Assembly (NCBI RefSeq): GCF_932294415.1
Contig: NC_065541.1
Coordinates: 47,966,290-48,030,289, forward strand
DNA length: 64,000 nucleotides
From: Quercus robur
Taxonomy: Eukaryota > Streptophyta > Magnoliopsida > Fagales > Fagaceae
Direction of reading: 5' to 3'
Below are positions 1 to 9,886 of this stretch, one piece after another (the first letter of the stretch is position 1; every line of letters begins with the position of its first letter). Below the pieces are notes generated by a model, which did no database searches, was not told where the DNA came from, and saw only the letters and a list, made by a program, of their open reading frames with translations. The position numbers and the translations under genes were made by a program.

Positions 1-922
1 TTTAATGAAGATTGATTAAACTTGAAGATTTGAATGGCTAGTTTCCATACTTGAGGACTTGAACGGCTAGCTTCTAACACTTGAAAAATTAAAGGAAAGA
101 GTTGAGTTCAGTTGATGGTGACCATGTTGTTGCATTTTTTTTTTCTTTTTTGACAATTGATATTTTTCGACTTTGTATGCAATAAATTTTCTTCATTCAT
201 TTAAGGGGATAAGGGAAATTGAATGATGATTGAATCGTTGGGACTTAAAAAATTTATTTATTTATTTTTTTTTGCAAATTGTGGGTTGGCATGCTAATAA
301 ACAAAATTTGGACGATGTCCTACAGGCTATGTTGTTTTTCTGAGAAAGCCTAAGCAAATTGAAGGTGGTCTCTACTGTGTTCAATTACAAATATTTGGTT
401 TGAGAATCCTGCAAGATACTAAGAGTATCTTGAGCAAGTCAATATTCTTTCAAACAGTGAGCAAACAAATCAACTAAAAGAATTTAATAGATCAAATCCA
501 TATATTATGGCTTGTTACAATGCAAAAAGTGCATAGGTCCTTGTTTAATCGCCTTAGCTGAGGCAGTGAGAAGTATTTCAAGGATACATGGTAGACCCAT
601 TTTTAACAATAATTCACAATTCTGAAGGATCGGTTCGGTTTCATTGATGCATGGAAACTAAAAAGTAAAACTTGGGCAGAATTTTAGTATAAAATTTAAT
701 GTCATACTTTATACTAAAATATAGAGAATCGTCTTTCGTTGGTACTTGGTGTCTTCTCCAATATGCAATAGCTCACGGGCAATGACTTACACTGTAAACA
801 CGTAGTATGGCAAACAGTGGAGGGTTTCAGCACATAAGAGAATGAAGAAAAGTTTTTGGTTGGATTTACTTCAAGTGGTTAATGTTATTTGTCTATTTTA
901 TGACATACAAAGCTCAAAATAC

Positions 923-1190
923 TAGGGTGAAAATAGCCAAATAGCACCTTTTTGCAAATTATGTTGCAATTTACCACTGTTTATGAAATATGTAGTTTGA
1001 TGAAATCAAGTTTTCCATGGTACTTGAGTTCATGGAACTTGAGTACCATGGAAAAATTTCCCAACAAATTTGAAGTATATTTTTTTTAAAGAACTCGAGT
1101 TTAAAAAATGTGGTAGATTCCTACATATTTTTAAAACAATAGTAAATTGCTAATTTTTTTACCAAAATAGCTGTAGTGGACCATTTTCGT
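923..1190. mobile_element. MITE-like insertion private to A1
   Basis: Both other block A copies run straight from the CAAAAT tract into the TTTCTTGTTCAC tract (24040s and 12980s), while A1 has about 265 extra bases here. The ends are loosely inverted: GGGTGAAAATAGCC at the left, and GACGAAAATGGTCC read from the right on the other strand. An internal hairpin at about 1011-1055 has 20-base arms around CATGG. No clear target duplication is visible, so the superfamily is open. Confidence 0.55.
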
Positions 1191-1227
1191 CATGTTTTTC
1201 TTGTTCACTTCGTTTCACTATATAAAG

Positions 1228-1789
1228 CAAGGTAGTTAATACCGTACCAGTACTGGCCGTACTAACCGGTATGTATCGTACCGGTATGTATACTGATATT
1301 AAAACATCAACGTTTCATACTGGTTTAAATACCGGCCATACTGGCCAATTTCGGGCAATACCGACCAGTATCAAGTGTATCGGCTGGAACAGAAAAAAAG
1401 TTTTTTTTTTTTTTTTTTTTGTAATTTTTGAATTTTTGTTAGGGTAGAATGGTAACTTATTTGCATTAACTTATTAGTATTATTTGTTTTCTTAGTATGC
1501 AATGGTCACTTTTAAGCTTTCTATTTTTTTTTTCTTTTAATTGATACTAAAGTCTAAAACCATGAATAATTAGTTCTGAATTGAAGAAATATTTTATAGT
1601 AAACTTTTATATTTATTATAATATATATACACACATATACATATATATATATATATATTTATTTATTTATTTATAAATATAAAAAATAGCGGTAAACCCG
1701 AAACGGTACACCGGTATTGACCAGTATCCGAAATATATCGTACCGCTAACCAAACCGGTACAGCCTCTGGTATGATATTGACTCCCTCA
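1228..1789. mobile_element. hAT-like non-autonomous element
   Basis: The element is flanked by the 8-bp direct repeat ATATAAAG (1220-1227 and 1790-1797), the size expected for hAT transposons. The ends are imperfect inverted repeats: AGGTAGTTAATACCGTACCAG at the left and AGGGAGTCAATATCATACCAG on the opposite strand at the right. The interior has repeated ACCGGTA motifs, poly-T and TA-rich sequence, with no transposase reading frame. The right block A copy and the middle copy both lack it. Confidence 0.75.
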
Positions 1790-1853
1790 ATATAAAGTAC
1801 TCGTTGAAGAGTTTAAATGAGACGAGCAACGTAAGCAAGGTGGAGCAATATCA

Positions 1854-2935
1854 TAGAATCAGAGTCACATCTTTAGTCTCTCTTTCTCCACCGTTGTGCA
1901 ATCTTGAACACACTTACTGTCCACATTGCTCCATCTCACAAATCTTCATCTACCATAAATCAATTCCACGAATTAGTTCCCTGTTCAAACATAGGCCATC
2001 CGACTTGGTTGCATACTAACTTCTCTGCTTCTACGTAAAGAATCAAAGTTTTCTTAACCATGGTCCATGGCCTAGCCCAATGATGTCACCCATCCCATCA
2101 TTATTAGTCTGGATGGGTCCAATTACTATTCTTGGGCCCAAATGTGGTTATGTTCCACAAATGTAGAAAATTGTGGTGTAATGTCACTGATACAATCTCC
2201 TAGACAATTCAAAAGACAAATGAATCTGATGATGCTTTTGATGCCAGGCTTGAAGATTGGAACAACATTCATGCTCCTTCCATCAACAATCTCTTACCAA
2301 GGCTTGAGATAGCCAAGGCCGCTCGGGGCTTCCTTGCCATGTTGCCTTGGAATTTCATATCGAGACCAAAATATGTTAGATGCACCAAGAATCAAGTCAA
2401 TCCATTTTAAATTTTTATGCCTACACCTCTACTTTGTGGGAAAAAATGTAGATCCACCATTGAAAGATGCTGATGACATTGCACTCTTTGCCTAATAACA
2501 TGATCGTCTTAACTTCTGTCCTGCACTTACGCTGCCTTTTCTGTTCCCTCACGGCTCAAGTAGCAATTCCAAATTCACTGATTTTGCTTGTTGCAACCTT
2601 ATGACCTTTGATGCCTCATTATTTTCCCATAAAACATTCTTAAACTTCTAGTCCTGTCATTTATATTGTTGATGGTTTCATATGCTTGTTAGTCACATAG
2701 GGTCTATTGCTTCCTCTAGCTTGTCTATTCGTGATACTAATTCACCAGGTTCTGTCCATTACTAATTATCATTACTTCGTTGCTCTTTCCACTCCCCATA
2801 AGCATCACACTTATCATGAGACTAGTGTTGACCATCTTTGGTAGCAAGCTATGTCTAATGAATTTGACACTTTGCATAATATTACACTTGGGACATGTTG
2901 TTCCTCTCTTTCTTTCTCTCCATCTCTTTGTTTTT
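1854..2935 (+). mobile_element. Ty1/copia retrotransposon remnant (A1)
   Basis: This is a heavily decayed copia body. A primer-binding-like site (TAGAATCAGAGTC, degenerate from TGGTATCAGAGCC) lies near 1854. It is followed by gag-like sense in the LDGSNYYSWAQMW style near 2110, then pieces of the pre-integrase region (MTFDASLFSHKTFLN at about 2604-2650, then GSI and LSIRDT motifs). Next comes the start of the reverse transcriptase region (AMSNEFDTLH at about 2848). Many stops and deletions make it non-coding. It occurs in all three block A copies, so it predates the duplication. Confidence 0.6.
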
Positions 2936-3712
2936 AACAATTACACTAGAGATCATAAAAAAATAAAAATAAAAAAGCATTTCGAAGTTTACCATGAAAG
3001 CTAAAAAAAAGTTTATATAAGGTAAATTCTGAACGCTAAATTATGCATCAAAATTCAATTTCATACCCGAACTATCAACTAAAATTTAAACCCACAGATT
3101 TTTGAAAATGGTTCAATGTTGCCCTTGCCCGTCCTCTCCTTTTGGAAATGAAGTGATGCCTATGAGATTAGCTTACAGATGTGACTCAATCTATAGTTAA
3201 CTTTGATTCCTACTAACAAAACTAAATAGTTTGAAGGAAACACGACTTGTATAATTGTGGCTATTTTTTTTTTATGATAAGTAAACAAACAATGAAATAT
3301 TTTCAAAAAATTTAAGGACTATAGTGACACGATTGATTTTTTATGCACACAATTTAACCTTAAACTGTAGTTCAAAGGATAAAAATAGTAATTTGGCCTA
3401 AACAGATCGAATGAAGAATTAAGTTTTTCTCATTCAAAGCTAAATTTTTTATTAGAAAGGTAGAGGGCGGAAAAGCTCCTCTCCTATTTGTTTAATCAAA
3501 AAAGTAAAAGGTAAAAGAAAGTTTGCAAAATTGCATCATATAATGAGATTTTAAGTATTACTAGTAAGTAATACTTAAAATAAGGTAAGTGAAGGTGAAT
3601 GACAAGATGGTAAGTAACTTTTGTTTTGATAGCTATTAAGCAACACAACCAAAAAAATTAGGACCCGTTTGGTAGAGGAGTTTGAGTAATATTGTTTAGG
3701 TGTTTTTGATAT

Positions 3713-4687
3713 GAAAAAACATTAGGTCAGACTGTGGCGTAAAACTTTGGTTTTACACCATCCAATAGCCTTTCGCCACGTCACATATCACTTAAAAACA
3801 GAACGATTTCAAAAAAAAAAAAAAAAAAAAAAAATCATGCTGTTTCCCTTTGCTTCACTGCCTCTTGTCCTATATACGTGTTCCCACAAGTCTCACAACC
3901 CCTCTTCGCTTTCCTCTTTCTCTAGACTCTTCCTTTCCTCTATATCTTCCTATCTCTCTCTCTCTCGCTCTCTCTGTGTGCAAGCCATCCATGGCGGCCG
4001 ATCTAGAAATTAAGGCCAAGGAAGCCTACATCGACTTCAAGCTCGCAGTCGAGCTCTACTCCCAGGCCATCGAGCAAAACCCTGAAAACGCTAAGCTCTT
4101 CGCTAAACGCACCCAAGCCAACATCAAACTCAACTGCTTCACTGGTTTTTTAGCCTTCCTTTCCTACCCTTTTTGAGTTTTTCCCTTTCTTTTCTCTTTT
4201 GGGTACTGAAAAAAATTGTGGGTTTTTATTGATTTGACTATCTCCTTTTTTTTTATTCTTTTTTCTTGTTTGGTTGCTAAGAAAACATTAGGAAAAGAAA
4301 ATTGAAGACGTGTGGAAAATAAGTGAAGAATTTTAAGTTTGTTGTGTTGAATTGTTGTGTTTTTTTGGCATTATTATTGTTGTTGTTGTTACTGTTGTTG
4401 GGTTTTACCCCATCCTCTTGAGTAAAACTAGAAAGAGATGGGGTTTTCTTCTTCTTTTTCTTTTTCGTTTTCGTTTTTTCGGTTTCTTGGCAACCAAACA
4501 TACTTAAGAGTGTTTCGTCCTCGCGGCAGAGGACACGACGTGGTGAAGCAGAGGAAAACGGCAAGAACTTTTTTCTTGGAAATCATTTTGTTTCTCTTTA
4601 GGATTTAAGTGATGGATGACGTGGCAAATGGCTATTGGATGGCGTAAAACACTGGTTTTACGCCATAGCCTGACCTAATGTTTTCTC
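3713..4687. mobile_element. Pack-MULE (Mutator-like) carrying an SGT1 fragment
   Basis: The 975-bp element has long terminal inverted repeats of about 80 bp, starting GAAAAAACATTAGGTCAG at the left and GAGAAAACATTAGGTCAG on the other strand at the right. Both continue through a GGCGTAAAAC segment and CCATCCAATAGCC. It is flanked by the 9-bp direct repeat TTTTGATAT (3704-3712 and 4688-4696), the classic Mutator signature. The interior holds no transposase. It holds a CT-rich 5' leader, the first exon of SGT1 and intron-like sequence, which together define a Pack-MULE. It sits inside the 140-bp MITE. Confidence 0.88.
3991..4146 (+). pseudogene. SGT1: Captured SGT1 first-exon fragment
   Basis: The ATG at 3991 opens a frame beginning MAADLEIKAKEAY, followed by LAVELYSQAIEQNP, AKLFAKRTQANIKLN and CFT. 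This matches the start and first TPR repeat of plant SGT1, the co-chaperone that works with HSP90 and RAR1 to stabilise NLR receptors and also serves SCF ligases. Compared with the SGT1 sequence as I remember it, about two residues are missing where DDHFELAV would be (here DFKLAV), and several substitutions occur. The exon stops at a GT (about 4147) that corresponds to the intron 1 donor, and intron-like sequence then reads to a stop at 4176. The upstream 3900-3990 CT-rich leader was probably captured too. There is no TPR remainder, CS or SGS domain, so this is a gene fragment and not a working gene. Confidence 0.82.
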
Positions 4688-4784
4688 TTTTGATATACGT
4701 ATGATTGAAAATGTGTGTGAAAATGTGTGTAATGTTGTTTAAAATGTGAAAATGTGTGTTAGAACTTACTTGCCAAACAGGTCC

Positions 4785-6540
4785 TTAACCTTTCAAAAAG
4801 AATTTAAGCAATCATAAGTCCAATGTTTGGTGACTTGCTGTTCATCCCGCTGCAAAACCTTAATCAAGATTATAGACTCATTGAAGTGAGATGAGCTCTT
4901 CTCAATCTAGGCAATTTCATATATTTCTTCCTATTTTATGCCTCTAGTTTGTTATCTAGGCCCATAAAACTTCATCGCTAGCTCTACTACCAACTGTCAA
5001 AGCTCCTCCTAATTGATTCAAGTCATTTCCGTTAATGTTAAAGCTGTCCTATAAGAAGTATTGTAAATAAGATCCTATGCCCTTGTAAAATGGCTATCTA
5101 TGACTCACCAATATGATATCAAAGTTCTGCCCGCATCAAGTCTTGGCTAAAAAATGTCCTAGAAGTTTTATTTTCGAAGCAACAACTATATAAAAGTACA
5201 ATCTGGTTTGGAATTTTGGAGTCTATTTCAACCAAATAGATGCTTCACAGAATTTTCTCATCCATTATCACTAAACAGATATAACATGAATATGACAAAA
5301 CTTAACTACTAGCCAAATATTTTGCTGCAAACCCAACAAAAAAAACAGAGGCTTTTTTAACAAAACAAACAGCAATAAGAATTCTTCAATTACTAAATGG
5401 AAAAAATATGTAAATATGAGAACCCAATTTGAAATAGTCAAATGTAAATAAAATTTGAAGGAGCACAGATGCAGAATTCACAAAATTAGGAAAATAAAAA
5501 GGGGTTTAAATTCGAAAGAGAGATTGAACCTTCAGAGCTGTGAGAACATCATCACTAGGCCCAGAGAAGAAAGGCGAGGGTTTGAGAGAGAGGAAAAGAT
5601 GAAGAAGAAGAAGAAGGAAATACGAGCAGCAAGTGTGATTGGAAATCAGAATTCAGATTGAAAACTATATAATGGATATAAAATCATGATATCCCCTCAG
5701 GTTCAGGTAGGTTTTCGTATCCACATGTGACTGCCGCTTCTAGTATTTTCACTTCTCTCCATCATTACTACTTTTCTCTCCCTTCCTTCCCGACCCCTCC
5801 GCTCTTCTTCCCCTACCAAGTCACGGAAAATCCATCCACTTATATCCTTAGGGTTTTCACTTTTTTACTTCTTTTTTATTTATTATTTCTTTTTAATATT
5901 TGCACGAGTCTCCTCTCTTAGCAAACGGATTGAACTCGGGTCAAAAACAACTTATCTAAAACGGGTTGGATAAGGTCGGGTCACGAGTCCATCTCTAATT
6001 TTCACGTGCAAAATAATAATAATAAATGAAAAAAATACTAAATTTTAATTAAAATAACAAAATACTCAAATAATAATAATAATATTAATATGTAGCCACT
6101 TCAGTTTACACAGATCAAAGTTCACAAATGATATCATTACTATAAAAATTAGATGATTTGCCGTTAAATACCAAAAAATGATGTAGTTTTAGTTTTAAGA
6201 AAAAAAAAATACATTAAAAAATTCGTAAGATATTAAAAAAAATTACTTTTTTATTATTATTTTTTTAAATTACAACAATAAGTGGCCATAACTCGTGGCA
6301 TTTTCCAGCAACAATGCATTTCTTCAACTCCTGTCATCTTGTATAATAATAAGTAATTTTTGAACTAATAATAAGTTTTTTTTTTTGGTAAGAAAATCGA
6401 AATTGGTTTTAAATGAATTGAAAGCAGTTTCAAATGATATTTAAATAGAATAGTTAGAAGTAGTTTTAAATGCATTTAAAATAGTTTTTAAAAAATTTTG
6501 AGAAGAAAATAATTTTAAAATTGGTTAAAAGTATTACATG
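4785..6540. other. Non-coding part of block A
   Basis: No gene is seen. The sequence follows the right copy (26323-29170) until about 5915. There the right copy has about 1.1 kb of extra sequence, part of it rich in GGGTCGGGTCA-like motifs. The short frames here are not conserved as protein between the two copies. Confidence 0.6.
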
Positions 6541-6660
6541 AGTATAATTGCTTGTGTTGTGGGGAGTAAGGGTTTGAGTTCAAGTCTTCAAGTGAGAGTT
6601 TCACAAATATATACACTTAGATTAGGCTAGAATAGAATTTCTATTTTGTATGAAAATAAA
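6541..6660 (+). mobile_element. tRNA-derived SINE, 5'-deleted copy
   Basis: The sequence matches the SINEs at 29208 and 29559: the TTTGAGTTCAAGTCT box B-like motif, then CACTTAGATTAGGCTAGA and an A-rich tail. The first 50 or so bases of the full-length element are missing. The position corresponds to the 29208 copy, so this insertion predates the block A duplication. Confidence 0.65.
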
Positions 6661-6771
6661 AAAAAAGTATAATAAATTTCTATTTGATTTTTTTTAAAAA
6701 AATGTTTTACAAGTTTAGATTCATTTATTTTCATGCAAAGACACTTAACACAAGCATTAAAAACAAAGGAA

Positions 6772-6935
6772 AATGCTAGGAGCACAACTTTTTACATAAC
6801 TTGCCACATGGCAAGTTATGAGTGATAGAAAAAAAAATGTTGGGTTCATCATGTAAGTCCACATCTCTATCACTCACAACTCACCACATGGTAAGTTGTG
6901 GCAAAAATTGTGCAATAAATTGTGGTTCTAGCATT
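6772..6935. mobile_element. MITE private to A1
   Basis: The 164-bp element has inverted ends (AATGCTAGGAGCACAACTT at the left, AATGCTAGAACCACAATTT from the other strand). Internal subterminal motifs such as CTTGCCACATGGCAAG are self-complementary. The right block A copy (about 29480) lacks it. I cannot define the target duplication, so the superfamily stays open. Confidence 0.65.
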
Positions 6936-7487
6936 GCTCAGAGATGAAATGACACTTGTATGAAATTAAAACCAATTTAAAATCTAAAGACACTTGAAAT
7001 CAAATTAGAATGCAATTAGGACACTTGACGTAATATTGGAATGTAATTAGTAGAAACTAATTTGGATTTTTGAATGAATTTTCTCTTTACTATATTACCA
7101 TATATAACATGAGGTAATCCCACATTTGAAATGGTCAAATTGACTTAGAAAGACAAAGTTACAATTATCTGATTTTCAAAAGTTTGCTGGATTGATTCTC
7201 AATTTGATGACCACTTGAGCAATTATCAACCAAAAATCTAAAATCTATCAAACTTTTTTGTTTGAGGAAGTTTAAGGTTTGCTCAAGTTTCAGCCAGGTG
7301 AAGTGTAAGCAAGGTCAATCAAAGTTTTTGTTTTCTGCAAAATTAAGCAAACAAATGTGCCTTAACTTGGATTTGATTGTCATTACTACCTAATAACTGT
7401 TTTAAACCCTATTTTGAAAGTAATGACTCTTCAATTGTTCCTCTTCATTTTCTATATATGCATGTTTGTCCATATTCAGAATTCTAA

Positions 7488-9108
7488 TCTATATATATAT
7501 ATATATACACATATAAAACCGAAACTTTTGAAACTCTCACAATTTTCCACGTTAGCACAATATTAAAAAAAAAACAAAAAAAAAAACGTAATTGCACTTT
7601 TCTAAATCCCGATACTTTTTCTTTCTCTCTTCCTCTCCTCTTTAGACTCTCAAATCTGTGTCTTTGTTCATAGCCGGAAGCCTCCCACTCTGTCACTTTC
7701 TGTCCCAACTTCTCCTGGGTGCAAATACAATCTCTTCTATTTATCTCAAACCTAATCTATTGGAAGAAGTATGGGCTATCTTTCCTATCTTAGTATCTTC
7801 TCTTTTTATTCTGTGTTTTCTCTACTGCTGTTAGTTTCTTTTTCTTCGTTTACTATATGTGTTCCTCCATCTTCTATTTCTTCGTTTCTTCTTTGCCTCA
7901 GATATGTTTCTCTCTGTGACTGCTTCTCTCTATTTCTTTTTCTTTTTCAAATTTGGTTGCACTGGCCCTACAACTTTAGACATTCTGATACAAAGACCCA
8001 GAGATTTGAGGGATATAGAGATTGGGGAAATTCTTCAATGTGCTGGGGCTTTAAGTGTAAAAGATATATTGTACATTCAACTGTACATGAATTAATGGGC
8101 TCCAACAAAAGTTCCTTGGATAACTAAATCTCTAACCTCAACACTAACCATGAAAGAGAGTTCAGAGAGGCCAATAATTAAGCATCAACATGCATTGATG
8201 GTGTTGGCATCTTTTATTACAACTATGGCCTTACAAGCTAGAATAACCCTAGTGGGAACATGTGGAGGATTTTTTTTTTTAAAATTTTTTGACTGAAGAC
8301 GATAGCATGTGGAGGAGTTTAAAAGAAAGGAAAAAAATAAAAAGAAAAAAACGTTAAAAGGTTGAGAGAATAAGTGGATGAGAATAAAAGAAAGGATAAA
8401 AAAAATATTAGTAGGATAGTTAGGGTAAAAAAAAATATAAATGATGCTAAAGATATAACAAATTTCATCACTTAACCTCTAGAAACTAATGTCACCAGTT
8501 ATAAAAAATAAAAAAATTGATATTTGTTTATTATTTATTATGATAATGCCATTTACCAATCATAATTATTGTCACATCAATCCACAAAATGTTTTGTTAT
8601 TAATTTGTTGTATCTTTAGCATTTTGTAAAATAATTAGTTTAGTGTTATATATATATATATATATATATAGCTGTTTGACAACATGTCTCACTTATGCAT
8701 TAGTTTAAGTCAACTTCATGGTTTGTGCCTCTTGGTTTAGTTTCCACTGGTCTTTTTTCTTTTCTTTTTTTTTCTTTTTCATGTGCATTTAGGCATACTA
8801 GGCCATCAACATAATCTGTATTTTTAGTACATTAGAACTTTAATCATAAAAACCAAAAATGCAACATTATAATAGTAGTCTTCTTACAATGAAATTTTTT
8901 ATGAATTATGTTTTTTGTATTAATATACATTTGCAAGGACAAATAAAATGTTGGAGAAAATTATAAACTTGATAACATTCAAACATTAAGGGGCAAGATT
9001 ATTACTAAGGGAGAGATTGAGAGAAAAAATTCATTGAAAAATATTAGTTTAATTTTTTAAAAATCTCTTTAAGTAGTTTTCTCGTGCATAGCACGGGTTA
9101 GCGACTAG
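7488..9108 (+). mobile_element. Non-autonomous Helitron
   Basis: The element starts TCTATATATA and ends GGGTTAGCGACTAG, with a CGTGC/GCACG hairpin about 11 bases before CTAG. It sits between an A (7487) and a T (9109). These are the Helitron hallmarks: TC at the start, hairpin plus CTRR at the end, insertion into AT and no target duplication. The right block A copy has the exact uninterrupted site AATTCTAATTAACAAAA at 30133-30149, which confirms both ends to the base. The 1621-bp interior has no Rep or helicase frame, so it would depend on another element. The 7771-8127 frame may be part of a captured gene leader, but I do not recognise it. Confidence 0.92.
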
Positions 9109-9636
9109 TTAACAAAAAACACAAGAAAATCTTGAGAATTCTCTAGAATTGCTATTTATAGAATTCATAGGCTTTATTGTATCTTGGAGGTGATTTACCA
9201 GTAACCAATTAGTAAACTCTCTTCGAATGAGAGCAAATATCATCTTAAAAACAGCAACATAGCCAGACAAAAGCTACAAGACCCTTAAAAGTAAATAGCT
9301 AACTTGATAATGCTTAAATTCAAAGGGGCAAACAAAATTAAGAACGATTCAGAACCAAAGAGCCATTGATGCAGAGGATTTCAATTACTTATGTACATTA
9401 CAAGCAGCTCCCATGCTGCTGAAAAGTCTATAACCACAAAAATAAGATTTCCAGAACCAACACAATGAATCAATGGCCGGATACAAAACCAATACCCTTG
9501 TTCAGTTCAACGATGTAAACTTCAATTTAGGTTTTAGAAGTCACTACTAATTAATTGGCAGTATATTGGCTGCAAACCAAACTCACAACGCAATGGAGAA
9601 ACACCACCACCATCTTTCATCAGAATGAAACTACTT
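9109..9636 (-). pseudogene. Truncated 3' tail of JASON (duplication remnant)
   Basis: This stretch matches 30141-30634, which is the downstream flank, the 3' untranslated region and the last few codons of the intact JASON gene. The stop codon region of JASON (TCA at 30605-30607) has its counterpart near 9617, and the similarity stops about 20 bases further into the coding side. None of the rest of JASON is present, so no product is made. The breakpoint joins JASON to the 9661 exon. Confidence 0.8.
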
Positions 9637-9660
9637 TAGGTTATGTAATTTTCTTTGCAG

Positions 9661-9886
9661 ATCACACAATTCTAATTCAGCTGTTAATCTCTTAATTGAG
9701 ATGAGAGATCTCGGGTTGATACCAGCTAAGACAATCTGTGCCCCTTTGTCCTCTGAAGAACACGTCCCAGGTCTGAAAGTAGATGGTGAGAGCTTATTGC
9801 AGTTAAAAGGTTATATGGAAAATGATCCATTTGTGGGCACATCTGGCTCTGAGGACCTTTCTGACATGGCTGCTTCAGTGGATTGA
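9661..9886 (+). pseudogene. Orphan 3' terminal exon of an unidentified gene
   Basis: A good 3' splice site (TTTTCTTTGCAG ending at 9660) opens a clean frame. It reads SHNSNSAVNLLIEMRDLG, then IPAKTICAPLSSEEHVPG, QLKGYMENDPFVGTSGSEDL and SDMAASVD, with a stop at 9884-9886. This looks like real coding sequence: it has balanced composition and no runs. I do not recognise the family. Only the last part (SEDLSDVAASVG) recurs in the second block B at 19993-20033. No upstream exon is visible because the 9636 duplication breakpoint lies 24 bases before it. It is therefore either a remnant of a gene that converged on JASON before the duplication, or a terminal exon cut off from its gene. Confidence 0.5.

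Larger units (their letters stand above)
3661..4784. mobile_element. Tourist-like MITE, split by a nested Pack-MULE
   Basis: The outer ends are GGACCCGTTTGGTAG and, from the other strand, GGACCTGTTTGGCAAG. They are flanked by the trinucleotide TTA on both sides (3658-3660 and 4785-4787), as in PIF/Harbinger elements. Without the nested insertion the MITE would be 140 bp (3661-3712 plus 4697-4784). The right block A copy lacks the element but has other sequence at 25925-26320, so the empty site is not exact. Confidence 0.75.
1..9636 (+). repeat. Segmental duplication block A, left copy (A1)
   Basis: This stretch matches 23161-30634 in the same orientation almost throughout, by eye at about nine bases in ten or better. 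The match covers the opening lines, the copia remnant, the 5455-5900 region and the JASON 3' flank. It is longer than the right copy because it holds several private insertions: 923-1190, 1228-1789, 3661-4784, 6772-6935 and 7488-9108. It ends inside the last JASON exon. The left end is cut by the window. Confidence 0.9.

Noticed and set aside
2737-2940. 67-codon minus-strand frame shared by both block A copies as a conserved small gene
   Set aside because: Conservation comes from the duplication. The plus strand of the same bases carries decayed copia pol sense.
7771-8127. 118-codon frame in the Helitron as a transposon protein
   Set aside because: It has no Rep or helicase motif, is hydrophobic from CT-rich DNA, and overlaps another frame of similar quality. 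Kept only as possible captured leader sequence.
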